Origin: Mesodorylaimus sp. YZB2_4 | Lineage: Eukaryota; Nematoda; Enoplea; Dorylaimida; Dorylaimidae | Reading direction: 5' to 3' | Assembly: GCA_030248295.1 (NCBI GenBank) | Contig: JASANH010000209.1 | Span: 1 to 64,000 of the forward strand | DNA length: 64,000 nt | Shown: one piece after another, positions 39,488 to 54,100 of the stretch | Layout: each line of letters opens with the position of its first letter | Numbering within the stretch: the stretch's first letter is position 1 | Notes under the pieces: model-generated | What the model was told of the DNA's origin: nothing | What the model saw: only the letters and a program-made list of their open reading frames with translations | Database searches by the model: none | Made by a program: the position numbers and the translations under genes

Positions 39488-41714
39488 ATGAAAATGGCCG
39501 CTACCGAAGGTGGACCGACCCCTCGTAAACAAAAGAAAGTAGGCGAAGGTGGCGACGCCGATGAATCGAAAGATTACGATATCGAAACGCAAAAAGCTTT
39601 GGAAGAAATCGACGCGTGTCAAAACGATATCGATGGTTTGAACGAGAAAGCCAGCGAAGAAATTTTGAAGGTCGAACAGAAATACAATAAAATGCGGAAA
39701 CCATATTTCGAGAAACGAAACGAATTGATCAAGAAAATCCCTAATTTCTGGGTTACTGCGGTGAGTATTGTGCCTTCTACTTACCTACAAGTTTTTGGGG
39801 TGAGGGGTAGGCGCGGGTAATGTGTGACTTCTTCGTCCTAATTGTTCATAGGGCACAAATTTCCTAAAGTTGGGTAAAATAACGTTGAAATACCTTTTTG
39901 GTGTTCTAATCGGTCAAGGATGTGGCTAATGGTTTTTTTTATGCGTCATGTAGTATGCGGCCTTCGGAGACGTTCCCTTTCCCGCCCTCCCTTGCGCCAG
40001 ACATCTGCCATTTTGAAAACGCGCCTCTTGTTATATCGAAAGTGATTGGTCCGTTTGGGAAGCCTAGACTCGCTCTATTCCGCCTCCGCAATGCTGGCTT
40101 GGTTGCCTGGCGCAGCCGCTAGGCGGCGCTCGTGTCGTTGCTCGCTCGGCCGAGAACACTGGGCCGGGCGAGGCTGCGGTGGGAGAGGAAGGCCGCGTGT
40201 AAGAATGACAAACGCATGGGAATAGGACAAAAGGATGTCCAGTCTTTTATGCGGAGTGTTTTGTGTTTTAGTTTGTCAATCATCCACAAATTTCGGCCAT
40301 CTTGGATGAGGAAGAAGAGGAATGCTTGCATTATTTGACAAAATTGGAGGTAAAAACGATTGTTTTTTTCAATTAACTTATATTAACGTGATCTTTGGAA
40401 TTGTAGGTGGAAGAATTCGAAGACATCAAATCCGGATACAGGATTAAATTTTATTTTGACGAAAATCCATTTTTTGATAACGACGTTTTGATAAAAGAAT
40501 TTCACTTGGGAACATCGGGTAAGATTATTTTGTTATTCTGTTAGTTTGTTTTGTTAATTAGTTTATTTTTCAGAACCAGCCTCGAATTCATCAGAAATCA
40601 AATGGAAGGAAGGTATGGACTTCACCAAACAAGCGCAGGACCAGGCAGCTAAGGCGGGTAAAAAACGACCATTGAGCGTTCCGAGATCGTTTTTCGGCTG
40701 GTTCTCCGACAATACTGACGCATCTGCGGATGACATCGCCGAAGTAAGTAGATTGAGTTATTTTAGAGGCGGGAGAACCTCTTAATTCCCCGCCAATAAA
40801 TGTTATTGACACTTGCTAGCGTTCGCTCGGGATCCCGGTCCCGATCCCGGTCGGGATTGCCCCTCCCGATCACGATAAAAAGTGTTCGGGATTGGGGACT
40901 GAATATTGTGGAGATAGAATGTTTTTATTGCAACAGGGAATGGGGCTGGTGTATGGGAAACGAGCTGTAGGGGTGATAATGGCATGATCGGATGAAACTA
41001 CCCCCCATAAAATGCACAAGTCCTGCTTTTTCTGATGTACGATTTGCACTTAGTTGGATATATGTAGTTACAGCCCGCATTTGCCAAATTACATGGTGGG
41101 CCTGCTGCAGAAGCTGGTGACATTCTGCTTGACACTGACTCAGATGGTCATGGCCATCAAAATATTTCAGAAGGGGAAATAAAGAGACCTTGGCGGATGA
41201 TCGAATTGATAGAGGAGAAGGAAGGGATTTGTTTGCTAATTTGTAACTGATTCTTCGCTTGCCTGATTTTGAATGCAATGATAAATACTGCACTAAAAAT
41301 TATCCAAGGAAAGGGAATCTGTGGCTTTTAATTTGCTGGCTACTCAGGGTGGGTTGTAGGTCATCTATAGCCAATGAAAAGCGCTCTCTTTACAAAATCC
41401 CGATCCTGTCCGATCCCGGTCGGGATTGAGCGAGTCCCGATACCGATCCCGAAAATAATGATCCCGAACGAACGCTAACTCTTGCCACTTAATCGCATTT
41501 TTTTCATTTCTAGGTCATCAAGGACGATCTCTGGCCGAATCCACTTCAATATTTCCTCGTGCCCGATATCGACGTGAACGAGAACGGTGAAGGCGAAAGC
41601 GACGACGACGATGGGGATGTGATTGTGGAGGAAGGTGAAGGCGACGAAGAGGGCGATGAAGTAGAAGAAGGTGACGAAGTGAACGAGGAGGAAAGTGGAG
41701 AAGGGGATCAGTAA
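39488..41714 (+). CDS. SET: SET / TAF-I histone chaperone
   Basis: SET binds core histones, remodels chromatin and inhibits protein phosphatase 2A; it acts mainly in the nucleus. Five exons: 39488-39760, 40272-40349, 40407-40518, 40574-40743, 41514-41714, giving 277 residues, the usual length. Residues 35-90 form the long dimerisation helix ([39 protein letters not shown]). The NAP-family body follows ([44 protein letters not shown]). The last ~45 residues are almost all Asp, Glu and Gly, the acidic tail that contacts histones. A second ATG two codons on could also be used. Intron 4 holds a MITE. Confidence 0.97.
40815..41485. mobile_element. 671-bp MITE in SET intron 4
   Basis: The ends pair: left GCTAGCGTTCGCTCGGGATC, right GATCCCGAACGAACGCTAAC. 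Both arms repeat CCGATCCCGGTCGGGATTG. The flanks CACTT (40810-40814) and CACTT (41486-41490) form a possible 5-bp target duplication. No coding sequence. Confidence 0.75.
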
Positions 41715-41900
41715 GCGGTATATTCAGTTTGAATTGGAGACCACGCATTATCTAATGTTTTTTCGTTTTCAAGTACAGAGCACGTTCTTTTATGTGACCA
41801 GCGTGGTTCTATGATGTGTATGCGTAATAACGCCTTTCAGCACATTACTGTACGTCTTGCATGAAAGAGGTTCCCAGTAAATTCGTGTGACATGATCGGG

Positions 41901-41906
41901 TTTATT
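41901..41906 (-). terminator. poly(A) signal for the cadherin gene
   Basis: Minus-strand AATAAA lies about 270 bases past the proposed cadherin stop at 42174. SET ends at 41714, so the two transcripts converge here. Confidence 0.5.
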
Positions 41907-42173
41907 AGGCACACGACCCATGACCAGCAACAGCACCGTTACAAATAAGGCACGAGTACGGAATGTAAATGAGAGTGAACATTGGACGAGTCCATCAGCT
42001 GGTTTGCAATGTTTGATAATAATCTGGAAAAAGCATTGTTTTGGCCCCTGTGTCTGTTGGGCTCCTTGACTGGCGATGAAACTGGTTCAGCTGGCAGGAA
42101 TCCTAGCTAACTGCGTCAGGCTTCAATACCAATCTGAATTTTAGAGCTATCGCAAAAAAGCAGGAGATACATC

Positions 42174-45100
42174 TCAGTGCAAAACTGTTTTTTCCATAGT
42201 CAGAAAATTTGAATTGCGCGCCTCGCAGGTTCGAACCAGTTTAATGGCTGGTCCTGGAGCGTGAGTAGCCGTGGCTTGGGTGATGGTAGGAGGGGGCAAG
42301 AGAGACCTGACTGGCCAGGGACACTTGCCCTCGGCTGATGGAGGACCTTTTGGAGATATGGCCTTACCATCGCCAGAATCGGAAGTCCTTGCGGATCCGC
42401 TCGACTGTTGCTGTTTATAGATACGGGCGTAGGGCGGTGTGATGTCCACTGCGGCACCCTTAAACGTGTCGTGCACTTGTGCTGGCATGATGGCTTGGGG
42501 GATCTTCCTGTCGGATATGTCATAATCGATTGATACAGGCATGGAGAGTTCCTGAAATGGTATAGAGTTGGGCTAGGCAGGATAATGTGGAGTCAAACCG
42601 TACTGTATATAGCTTGGAATACGTCAAGGCGATGTGACAGGCGCCAGAAACCTCTCTCCTTATGTTCTGAATGTCATATGTATACTCCTGTCAACTGTAA
42701 CAAGCATTCCAGGGGTCGGGCGGGATCAATACTCTTCCCTGTCTGGGAGAAGTGCACCACTCCGGTTGATGTTTCAGCGGAAGATAACGTCGCGAAACTT
42801 CCCTTTCTCCATTCGGAGTTACTGTCCCAGAGAATTCGGTCTCTCACATCTCCCGCCGCCTGCTTACCTTACACAGAGCATCTGTAGGCACCGCAGGGAG
42901 CACTGGACACACGCCTAAGGGGTTGTCTCTGTGATCGGTACTCACAGGACAAGCCTTGGGCTCCAAAAGAACTAGAACTGCTTACTCACTCGATCAACCT
43001 GCCCCTCCCTGTCGCGTAGGCATAGACTATCCTAAGCCATAACAGGGTTATCTGGCTAAGGTGGTTATCCATCCAGTCAGGTTGCAGTAGACTTTAAAGA
43101 TATCCGATATCCGCCACCTCTGGAGAGGGTGTGTACTGTAACGGTAGACATGACTGAGGAAGGCCCAAATGATGTTGGCAGAGCACTGCCCGCACCCGCG
43201 CAAAGATCCTTTGTGCCCTTGGCAGTGAAGCGACTACAGCATGCGTTCTGCAGTTTAGCCCCTCGCTTCAAAGTACGGGACTAGGGATAGGGCTTACGGA
43301 CTAAGCTTAGGCTCAGGCTTAGGTGCGCTACGCGGGCATTATTCCAGTGGAATCGGGTGCATGGAGATAAAGCGCGGAAGCACTCAGCATGCTGAGACAA
43401 GGCTGGCTTATCAGTCCCATGAAACACAATCATTGTACCTGTGCATCAAGGTTGCGAGGTTCCAAGCTTAGAAATCCATTTGCACTGACCTGCTCATCAT
43501 AAGGTTTCTTTTCTATTTCATTCCACAGTGGGTTTTCCCTGCAATGCAATGCACGCTCATCATTTCCACCTGTCAGAGCCTTCAATCTTACTTCATTCGC
43601 CTGGTATACTCATAATTTGGCTGCTGCACTGGCTTCGGTGGTTCTACTGGTTTCGGTGGCACTGTATCTTTTGCATCCTTGATGTACCTGAAACACAGCC
43701 AGTGATCATTAGCGTCAGTGCCTAGCCAGGTCATACCGCTTACGAGTATCTAAAGTAGCACTGCAACAGTAAGAAGCCCAATAGGCCGAAGAACATGACA
43801 CAACCAAAAACGATCATTGCAATTGCTGCTGCCGAAACTCGTCCACTGGACGCCTGTTTTATGTTTTGCGCTGGCTATAAGATAAGAGTTCAGAAAATGG
43901 ATGACACAGATGTAGAGGCTCGACAGGCAATCGATACTCTGCATGGAAGCGTCACCTGCCAGGGTGATGTTTCAGCCACCGACTAGGTCAGAAGTGGGCT
44001 GGCTACCATGAGTTTTAGCGTGGTGCATATGCTCCACTGGTCACTCCCTTCAGTAGCATGGACCCAGCCGTACTACACAGAGATCAGTCTAATGACTCAC
44101 CAGGACTTGAACCACTCCCAAATCGGGTCTAGAAGCAGCGGCCAACAGCAATCCTTGTCTATCGACCACTGAAAGGACTCGTGAGATTTCCATGATTTCT
44201 TCTGTACTACGATCCACAAATACAGCTAGCAGATCGACCCTAAAAGGCGCATTCATGATCAGAAAACTTGAATTTCGCGCCTCGCAGGTTTAAACCGTTA
44301 ATCGCCAGTCCTGGAGCGTGAGTAGCCGTGGCTTCGGCAATAAGGAAAGTGGGTGGTGTCAGGAGGGGTAAGCAAGAGATGGCTGGGGACCTGACTGGAC
44401 AGGGACACATGCCCCCGGCTGATGGAGGACCAAACTGATGTTTTAACATCGCCAGAATCGGAGGCCCTTGCGGATCCGCTCGACTGTTGCTATTTCCGTG
44501 GCACTCGTGGTGCTGGCATAATGGTCACATTCAGCCAGCTACTGTATACAGAACCCACACGGAGTCTGCAGAGCCTTGAGGGGTTGGTGTGGCAGGTGTT
44601 AAGACATCCTTACTTATCACTGGAGATGGCACCTAGTCCATCTTTATTGTACTCGATCCTTTGCAGTATCACATCGGCTCCAATAGCATTACCCAGTTCC
44701 CTAAAACAGGCAGTTATATCTACTGCTTCTTGTATTTTTCTGTAAGCCGTGCAATCCATATGCACAGTTTCTCCACTCTCACATGATACTCAAAATGTGA
44801 AGAAATAATATTATATTTTAACCCAATTTTCTGATAATTATTTAAATTTTTGCGGCATGATTTCGCCAGATCTCCTCACCAGGCAAAAAATTTATGCACG
44901 GCTAACTAAAAAACAGTAATTTTACCTGACGACTGTATCGGCATGTTCAGTGATGTTCATGGGCGAGTCTCTGATGACGATCCGAACCAACTGCTCTGGA
45001 TTATAGATCCATATCTGTAATTGCATTTTCTTAGATCATCCACACAGACAGTACTGGCTGTCAGAGTCCACAGAACACATGCTTACCTTCACGTTGGTCG

Positions 45101-48100
45101 TGTCACTCAAATTTGATGTATAATTTTGGGCATTCGAGGAATCTATTGTCAGTTGGAAATAACCTTGGCTGTAATGACTAACTTGACGCAACGTTTTCAC
45201 TTCGCCTTCCACCGAATCAACAGAAAACAGTCCTTGTTCAACAATCACCGAACCCTTAAAGGCGAGAAAGCATAACTGACCAGACCTGGGTCTACTTTTA
45301 CGACTGCGCTCATAGTGCTGATGGTACCTTGTAGTGATAAGCCACCTTGCGCAGTCTGTAATACACTCCACCACCAGTCGTGTCCGGATCAGTCGCGTGT
45401 AACAGAACGACCAGCGTCTCGGGCACAGTTTCGTTGGAGATGGCTAAAACGAAACAGACGCATGCATCACACCCAAACGATCTCAGCTGGAAAGAATAGC
45501 AATGATTTGGTCGTAAGTGGATACAGCGGGAGCTTTGCACTGATAATGAGTGTAAAGTTGACATTTCTTGACCCTCAATAATTTTTACCCTCAAACGTGA
45601 TGTTTCGCATGCTGAAACCTCACCGCCTGTCAAAATATGCGCGTACAACCTACGCGTAGAAAGGTGTCTGGTACAGGTACATTGAGGGATCAGGGAGCTC
45701 CTGACGGGGTACGAGTACAATAAGGGATTGAGATCCTGTGAAATCGGTCGGATCAGTATGGACACGAGATTGGCTTATCAGTGTAACCCTCGTGTCTGGT
45801 ACGCCATGCTAGGTGGGAGAGAGTGATCGATTCTCTCCCATGACTAGGAAACATCAACCCGTCGGGTTGATGCTTCAACCGCGGGTATACTCGTAAGACT
45901 TGTCTGCTCCAGTCGGAGATTTCGCTCCACGCTCCTGCGCTCCTATTACCTGTTTTCTTTGAGAATATACACGCCCTCCACGTTACCGCATAGGCCGTGA
46001 GTACATTCCCAAAGAAACAGATAGTACGCTTACAAGGACTGGTTACATCAGTCCCAAGCACAATCTTTGTTATCTACCGTATGTATCAAGGTGTGAGACG
46101 TCTCAAGCTTAGAAATCCATCTGAAGACCTGCACTACATATAGGCATGCTTTAGCTGTGATCAGCGGCCAAACAGTAGCTGTCATGTCCAGGCATACTGT
46201 AGCACAAAGTAGCACATGGTCTGTAATAGGAAAGCCATATGCCTTACCAGCCAAGTATACACTCTTATCGAAGACGGGTCCATGATCATTCTGGTCCATA
46301 ATCTCAACCGAGACCAATGCCACATTCGGTGCTGACATATCGGCCAACAGACGATCCCTGTCCGAATCACTCAACTGCGGCTCGTTTGTGGCCACCACCA
46401 CGGCTTCGATTCGTTGCACACTTTCGTAGTCGAGTGATTGCTTCATCGAGACGATGCCCTTTACAGGCTCCAATGCAAACAAAGACGCGTCTCGACCATC
46501 TAAAACAGTAGGGTCATCCTCAGTGGCTTGTAATGACACAAATTTTTGATTTCCAGCGAGAGATTTCCAAGCAGATTTCTTTGACACGTGACACAGGGTA
46601 CGTCATTGTTGGTCCAGACCAATGGTGTCCTATCTCGCCGATCACTGATCAAGCCCAGCCAGAGGAGACGACAGAACAACACTGCACCAAATGTTATACA
46701 AGGCGGTACTTGGACGCCTACTCATTTTATGTAGCATGCTAGTCCAAAAGTATGCGCGGGAAATTCAAATCAAAAAGTGACAAAATGTGTTGACATCTGA
46801 TGACAAACGGTCTTACCAACTAAGTGATAATAGACCTTGGCATTATTCCCTTCATCTATGTCCACAGCCCGTAATAATCCCAAAACTGTGCCGGCTGGTT
46901 CGTTCTCGAAAATACTAAAATTATACGTCTTGGGCACCTACAAGGGCATTGCATTAATGAGTGAAATCAATCGATATTATCTGATCGATCTGATCAGCAC
47001 ATGCCTGGCTGTTCCAACATTCCGAGAAATCAGAGCTGTAGTTGGTGCAGTCGATTGACGAGGCGACGGGTGGTTGGAACACGGGGTCATTGTCGTTGAC
47101 ATCTTTCACAATCACTTCGAGCACGTTCTGGATAGTGAATACAGTGCCCTGCTCCGAGTCCTTGGCACTGACCGTTAGCTGAAATCAGGTCATTTCTGGT
47201 CAATAGCAAGTACGGCTAGCGTAATCGACCGGGTTTGTATAACTGGATGGCTCAGTGGACTGGTGGGTGACTGGACGCTGAAAACCCAGGGCAGCCAACC
47301 GAGTCTTCCGACTAAGCCATGGCTGAAACATCATCCTAACGGGTGATGCTCCCAGCTTTTGGCTCTGCGCAGTGTCCATAGCCAGTTGAGCCTCTACTGT
47401 CGGTTGAGATTTAAATCTACAACAAGTAGAATTTCATGCCGGGCCCCTCCATCCACCTACCCAGGCCATGGGCCTGTTGTCACACAAATCACGTGTCACC
47501 CTCGCGAGACAGGACTGGCGGAACTGCAAAACTGCAACGCAGCACGTAGATGGATGCACCCAACAGCGAGTGCTGATTGGTCTCACACGTCAGTTTGTCT
47601 TTTCTATTACCGCAACCCTCCTATTCAAGTGAGTGGGAATGGATGCGTCAGAGCGAAATCGGGTGGACATCACCTCCTACAGTACTGGAGCAAGCGAGTC
47701 TATAATAGGGGCAGAAATGCGCGTGTCACAGTGCTTGGCAGAGCTGGAGACTGGTCGGCCCGGGCTCAAATCTGGCCGTCTGAGAACTTGATGAAGTTCT
47801 CTCTGCACCCTGCGCACCTGGTGGCGGGTGACTCACCCTTCATCCCTCCAGGAGAGGTCTTATGGGAGGGTCTCGAATCCGGGTCCTCGCAGGGCATAGG
47901 CTGGGTATAGGGGTTATCGCCGACATCTTGGTGACACGCGCTCTTGCCTGGCATGCATTCTGGACTGACCCTATTCGATGGCAAGATAGTGTCAACTAGC
48001 AAGCCCCCTAGCCCGCAGAAAAAGTGTACAGTTGGACACCTGGGGCCGGTTTCACAATCGCCATTCACAATTTAGGGCATGCCCTAAATATTAGGACATC

Positions 48101-51100
48101 CTGAGTCCTCTCCTACATTATGGTGACTTCATGTTCCCAGCTTATTTTGAAACCGGTCCCTGCTGCTGAAACATCAACCCGAGGGGTTGAAGGAAGATCG
48201 ATAATCCTCTCGTTTCCACTCGCTGTGACCCGTACGACTAGGATTACGTGGGCCTTCTCTTCCACAGGAGGGACCCGCACCTATGGACGGTTATGGTGCA
48301 CCTCGAACGCAGGAAACCACATAAACTTACAGTGTAACGTGGCTTCTTCTCACGATCCAACGGCACTTTAGTTGTGATTTTTCCCGTATCCGCATCCATT
48401 TCGAACTCATTCGTGAATCCGATGGCTTGATCAGTCGATGAATCCAAAAACGTATACTTGATCTTGCACCTTTCATCTTCGGCTAAAGCACGAATCGATC
48501 CAATCAACTGGCCAGCGGGCAAATTCTACACGATCAGCAGATGTCACTGAAAGAGTTCCCTAGTTGGCAGCAAGACCCTCACCTCCTGCACTTCTAGAAT
48601 GGTACTGTTGACACTGGGTCTGACCCAGACTGGCTGACAGTGACTGACCTCTTGCACAGTCAAATTGACAGGCACTGTACTGTTCAGCCCACCCCCATCC
48701 ACTGCTCGAATGTTGAACTGGTATGTGCCAGAGTGGCCGATCAGCAGTCGGTTGTTCATGAGGACACCCTCGCTAGCATCGATTGTAATGTAATCTAGAA
48801 TATAAGAGTGAGAGACTACATTAGTTCCGCTTCTTGAGGACCGTCGTGGCCTAGGTGGTTATGTCTGTCTATCAAGATGGGGTTCGACTCCTACTCGAGT
48901 GTGCAGTCAGCTGCCTGGACACCCTACAGTTTCCAGCACATCCCTCCCCCCTACTGGGAATAAAAGCCCCCGACAGACTGCAGCACACAAGATCCCTGCG
49001 GGTGTTTTGACTGACCTGCAATTTCTCTTGGTACATCAACTAATCGATAAGTGACAGTGGCATTGCCACCCAAATCGGCATCGCTAGCGTGAGTATGCAT
49101 GATGTAGCTGTTGACTGGCATGTTCTCCAATATTGTGGCCGAATAGGAATCGTTGTCGAATATGGGTACGTTGTCATTGACGTCCAGAACGGTCACAGCC
49201 ACCTAAACAATATCCATACTGTAAGGACAGAGGTGTAACCTGGAGAAAGAGGTTCGCCGCATAGATATGAACGACTGGCATGAACCTACATGATCTTATA
49301 AGACGTGTGGACTAAGGGGCTTGAAGTCAAGTCCAGACACCTGCTATGTACTGCACAGAATATACTGTCAAACATGGTCTTACGGGTGCAGCGACACTGG
49401 TGACGATTGATCCGTTGGCAGATAGCATTGAAGCTTCGATCACGAAGGCCAGGACGTCCGTTTGCTCACGATCCAGTGCCGACGCCAATGTGACCACTCC
49501 CTTAAACCAGTCCACTCACTATGAATGCAGGTGAAATCACAGGTGAATGCAGGTGACTTGCCCTAGGACAGACTAGAGCTGATCAGAGGATGGTTCAAGC
49601 CACAGGGGCCCCCCTTAAGCCAGTCCACCGACACTTCTCGACGAGCTTTTACTCTCCCGCACCAAGCAACCCATGTAGGCTCGCCATGCAGGGAGCAGCC
49701 GCACATGTCGGCTGTCGAAGGAGTTCTGCGAGACCTGGGACCGAAGTGCCCATAGGCCAGTGTAGACCAGGAACTCAAGAGAGCTACTGATGACCAGTTC
49801 TCCAAGCTAAAACGGACATTGGACGTCGATCTCAGTCTCGGTCTCCTGCCAGCCCTGACTTAAAAGAGGCAGACCAGTTCCCTGAACCAGTGCACCCATA
49901 GGCTGGAGAATAGGCCATGCTTATTACACAGGGATGACTGGTGCGCAGTCTCGCCCAGCAAATAGGTGCTGGAGTCACAGCTGGGAGCGGCACTCAACAT
50001 ACAAGTGGTCCGCCTGGGGTGCTACCAGTACATACTACCACATGGCACCTTGCCGCATCAACCAAAGGCAGGCGCTTCCAGCAGCCGTTCTGTGAAGACA
50101 GAGATGGCAGACAGGTCCCAACTCTGTGAACAACGTGGCTTACCAACTCATCAACAGCGAACAAATTAGCATCGGGTCCCGTGACTTGATACTGAACCAA
50201 TGACGGATTGACAATTGTGGTATTGGTTTGTACAACGAACCATCCTTCCGGTGCATCCTCTTCTATGCTTATGTCGTATTGGCTGGTCAACATAGCGAAT
50301 TCTTGACGAACTGGTTTTACTACTTGAACAATCAATTTGACCATTTTCATACGCCCAGATTGAGGATGCAGGGCTTCAACAATCAGCGTGATCTTTTCGG
50401 GTGCCTTCATCAACGATTTCGTTGCGGTTACAATACCTGAAACACCAAACAGTCAATCGTCGCTTGGACGGGAATCGGTCCCGATCTACAATCCATGGAA
50501 TCCGTGCGTGCACTGGTAAGCTCTCCCCCCTGTCAGTGATATGTACTGTACTGCAAAGATCCGTAATCTGCTGACGATTTCATTGTGACGGCGATCGTGA
50601 GACACCCTATGTAACTTTGTTGAACGTGAGTTACCTACTCCTTTGCTCCGAGCCTAGCCCTTCACACCCCTTACCCCCTTTTTTCGTCCATCATATCACC
50701 ATCTAAAACTGTAAGATCGAGCGGTTGCTCTTAAAACATCCAATTTGACCAGATTCACACGAAGTCGGAAAGGGCTCTATTTCCTACACTCACATAATCT
50801 ATGTCCCTCTGACGATGAGTCTGGTCAGAGAAAGTGTAAAGATACTTGAAAGCACTTACCAGTCACCCCATCGATAGCATAGAACTCGCTGCTGTTCCTC
50901 AAACTGAAGACAATTGGCGCTGGTCTAATAACGGGTCCCATAACTGGTTTTTCGATAACGTGGAACTGATAAATAAATCCACCACTTTCGAGGTCCGATG
51001 GCACTGTCGTCCCCACTATCGCTGTCTCGTTGGCACGTGCTGTTGGAATACCAACAAATTCAAAACTTTCCATGCGAGCCTTTATGAGCGGGATTACATT

Positions 51101-54100
51101 GAGTACGACAAAGGCTAAAATATGCGAGCCATAGTCACTATGCAGTCATGGAGCAGGTACAAACCAAGTGCACAGTGAGGGCAGGCTACTCACAATGTGC
51201 ATGTACTGTATGCGCAATGAATTATTGATCACATATGATACAGGAATGAGTAAAGGGCACCAACAACCAGCATGAGTGACCCACACTACAGTACTGGACT
51301 GAATATGCCAATGTGCTGATCAGCAAGATTTTCTGCACACCCAGTCTTGTCGAAGAGAAATCTGGAATACTTCTAGATCTTTTCTCTGGCAGAAATGACC
51401 ACTCAAGCTGTTGCTCCACGCAAAAAACCCAGGGCAGCTGTAGCTTCACTGCCTGGCGGGCCATGGCGAGAGGAAGAAATTTATTGATCTTCCCTGGCTG
51501 GGAAACGTCAACTTCTCGGGTTGGTGTTTCAGCCTTATCAGATTTGGCTACTCCAGTCAGAGATGTTTCGATCGGCCATATTCTCTCCTTCGCCCGCCAG
51601 GCATGGCTGCATTGCCAGCCAAGCCTTACGACCTGGTCCATGACTGAAAGAATATGTTCTAGGTTGCCCTACAGTATGTCCGAGGTTGCCGACCGTCCAG
51701 CCTTGACGACTGTCCAGGGTTGCCGACTAATGTCTAAGGATGCGAGGGAGGTCAAACCTATCCTAGGTTGGCGACCAGTGGTCATCTACAGTATTAAAAA
51801 TATGATGCGCAAGTACATTTTCTGTTCTGAAAGCTTGTCGGAAACTGTGCGCACTATACCACATAGGATAGCGTAATGGGCATGGACTAGGCATATACTA
51901 TGCCCGCTGGCCTATTCGTGCACTGGTTCAGAGAACCGATCCGCCTTTCCTAAGTCAGGGCCAGCACGAGACAGAGAGCGAGGTCGAGGTCGTGGTCTGA
52001 TTGCAGGCATCGGCAGAGAATTAGTCCAGAGTTCCTGGTTTGAACTTGCTCTATGAGCACTTCGAGCTCAGGTTCGTCAGAACCCCTTCGACGGCCGGCA
52101 CGTGCGGCTGCTCTCCGAAGTGTGAGTCTACACGGCCCTTGTGGTTTGGTGGCAATAAACGATATCGCAAGGTGTCGTGGACTGCGTGGGTTGGTTCCTG
52201 TGGCTTGAGCCATCCTCTGGTCAGCCCTAGATAGCACTAGGGCGAGCCAAGGATTTCAATAGGATGTAACAGAGGCGCCGCGTTGCTTTTCTTTTGAAAA
52301 TTTTCTGGAATTTGTTGCGGAAAGTGTTCTCGAAAGATGAACACAATTCACGGAAATGATCGTTTGCGAAAGTCGAATTGAGGCGAATCATTTTTATTTG
52401 TGCCGTATCTATATCCCCTTGGTGAGTGGGCTGAGGACGAACAACCATGCATAGGGCTGGAATAACAGAATGAACCACGATTTCGGAAAACCTCACCCTG
52501 CCATCAACACACCTCGCGATTCTTGCAAACTCGAGCGCGAGCTCCAGTCATGAATGGCTTTGGTGCCTTATCGCCTTAGATTCAGCGTCACTTGCACGTA
52601 AATGGAACATAGGGCTAAGGGAAGCGTGCATCAATTTATTCAAGTGAAAATGGGTTTGACTGTCAAAAACAATATTTAGAATATGTGGCCGGACTTCGCC
52701 ATTGAAGATACGAATCAATAGGCATTTAGCACAGTTCATACAGTTTGAATTTCGCGCCTATCGCGCTTCTTACCATTAGAAGGCAACCTAGGACGGGTTT
52801 GACCTCCCTCGCATCCTTATACATTAGTCGGCAACCCTGAATGGTCGGCAAGGCTGGACGGTCGGCAACCTTGGACATACGGCAACCTAGGATACTACGG
52901 ACTGAAATATCACCCTGCAGGATAATCTCCTTGGCGGCTGGCTCGTGTCAGTGCAGAGGACGGATTACCAGATGAGCCTCTACAATACGCACGTAAGCAC
53001 TGACAGACTAACTATTCCCTGCCTGCCTGTGCGCTGCCCCGCGCATGCAGCAGAGCTCGCCTAGCAGAGGCAAGGGTCCATGCTGCCATCTCACAGTCAG
53101 CGCACAGACAAACCTCAAACCCAGGCAATGCTTACTGTAGGCCGGCTGCTCCAACGGATGAACCAAATCGTTGGCCATAAGTTGAATATGGAAGCTGGAC
53201 AGCTCCTTGTCGTGTAGTGACTTGCGTAGGATCATGCGAGTTTCACGAAATGCAAAGTAGCCCTAAACAAAAGTATTCCCTTGGCAATCGATAATTACCA
53301 TCTTCGCCTTCAATTTTTGGGGGGCTAATCCACTTTGCACTGGTGAGAAAAGAGGAAATGCGGACAAGGAAATAAAAGAGAGAAATCAGCCAGCTTCTTG
53401 ATGGCGCTGCCGGCACCAAACACAATCCTGTCTAATCATCTTGCGCATTTTGCAATCAACAGCAAGTAACATTCGTATCAACGAAAATGGCAGGGCATAG
53501 CAAGTGATGCGAGCACGTTTCTGAATAAGGCGCATGGCGAGGGGGAGAGAGTCATCAATCTTCCCTGGCTGGGTAACGTCAACCTTACGGGTTGATGTTT
53601 CAGCCGTAGGTATTTATAGTTCCTAGACTTACCAGCTCTTGGTGGAGTTTTTGTCACCCCGACTTCGGTCGGCAACCTCCCTACTACGCCCACCAGGCTT
53701 GGTTACGACATAGACTACAGTACGTTCTTTCTCATAGGGCTCTATCTTCGGGCACTTTCACCTGACGGCCTCTGAACGAAAGTGGTCCTAATATATTCTC
53801 ATTTTTCCACTGTAGCACCATGTTGCTCATTATTAGCGTGGCATCAGCTACTTTATCACACTGTTATCACGTTTAAGTGCAGCAGAAGCACCTGTTCGAG
53901 GGGAAAGAGCGAGTGAATATGGGCCTGTGAAGTGTGTTTAAAGCGGCTTTACAGTAGTCAAGAGTGACAACTTTTACCGCTAGATCAGTCCCATCGGCAG
54001 CCACCAGTACGGGATATCCTTGTGGATCAAATGCCACTGCTCGTCTGACAGTAAACGAAAAAGCACCATTGGCATCCGGATCGATAACTTTCAGATTGAT

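Noticed and set aside
47359-47910. A 183-codon plus-strand open frame
   Set aside because: It lies in a cadherin intron and runs across a dispersed repeat; there is no domain and no splice support.
51313-51876. A 187-codon plus-strand open frame
   Set aside because: It spans two repeats, including an inverted-repeat arm, inside a cadherin intron.
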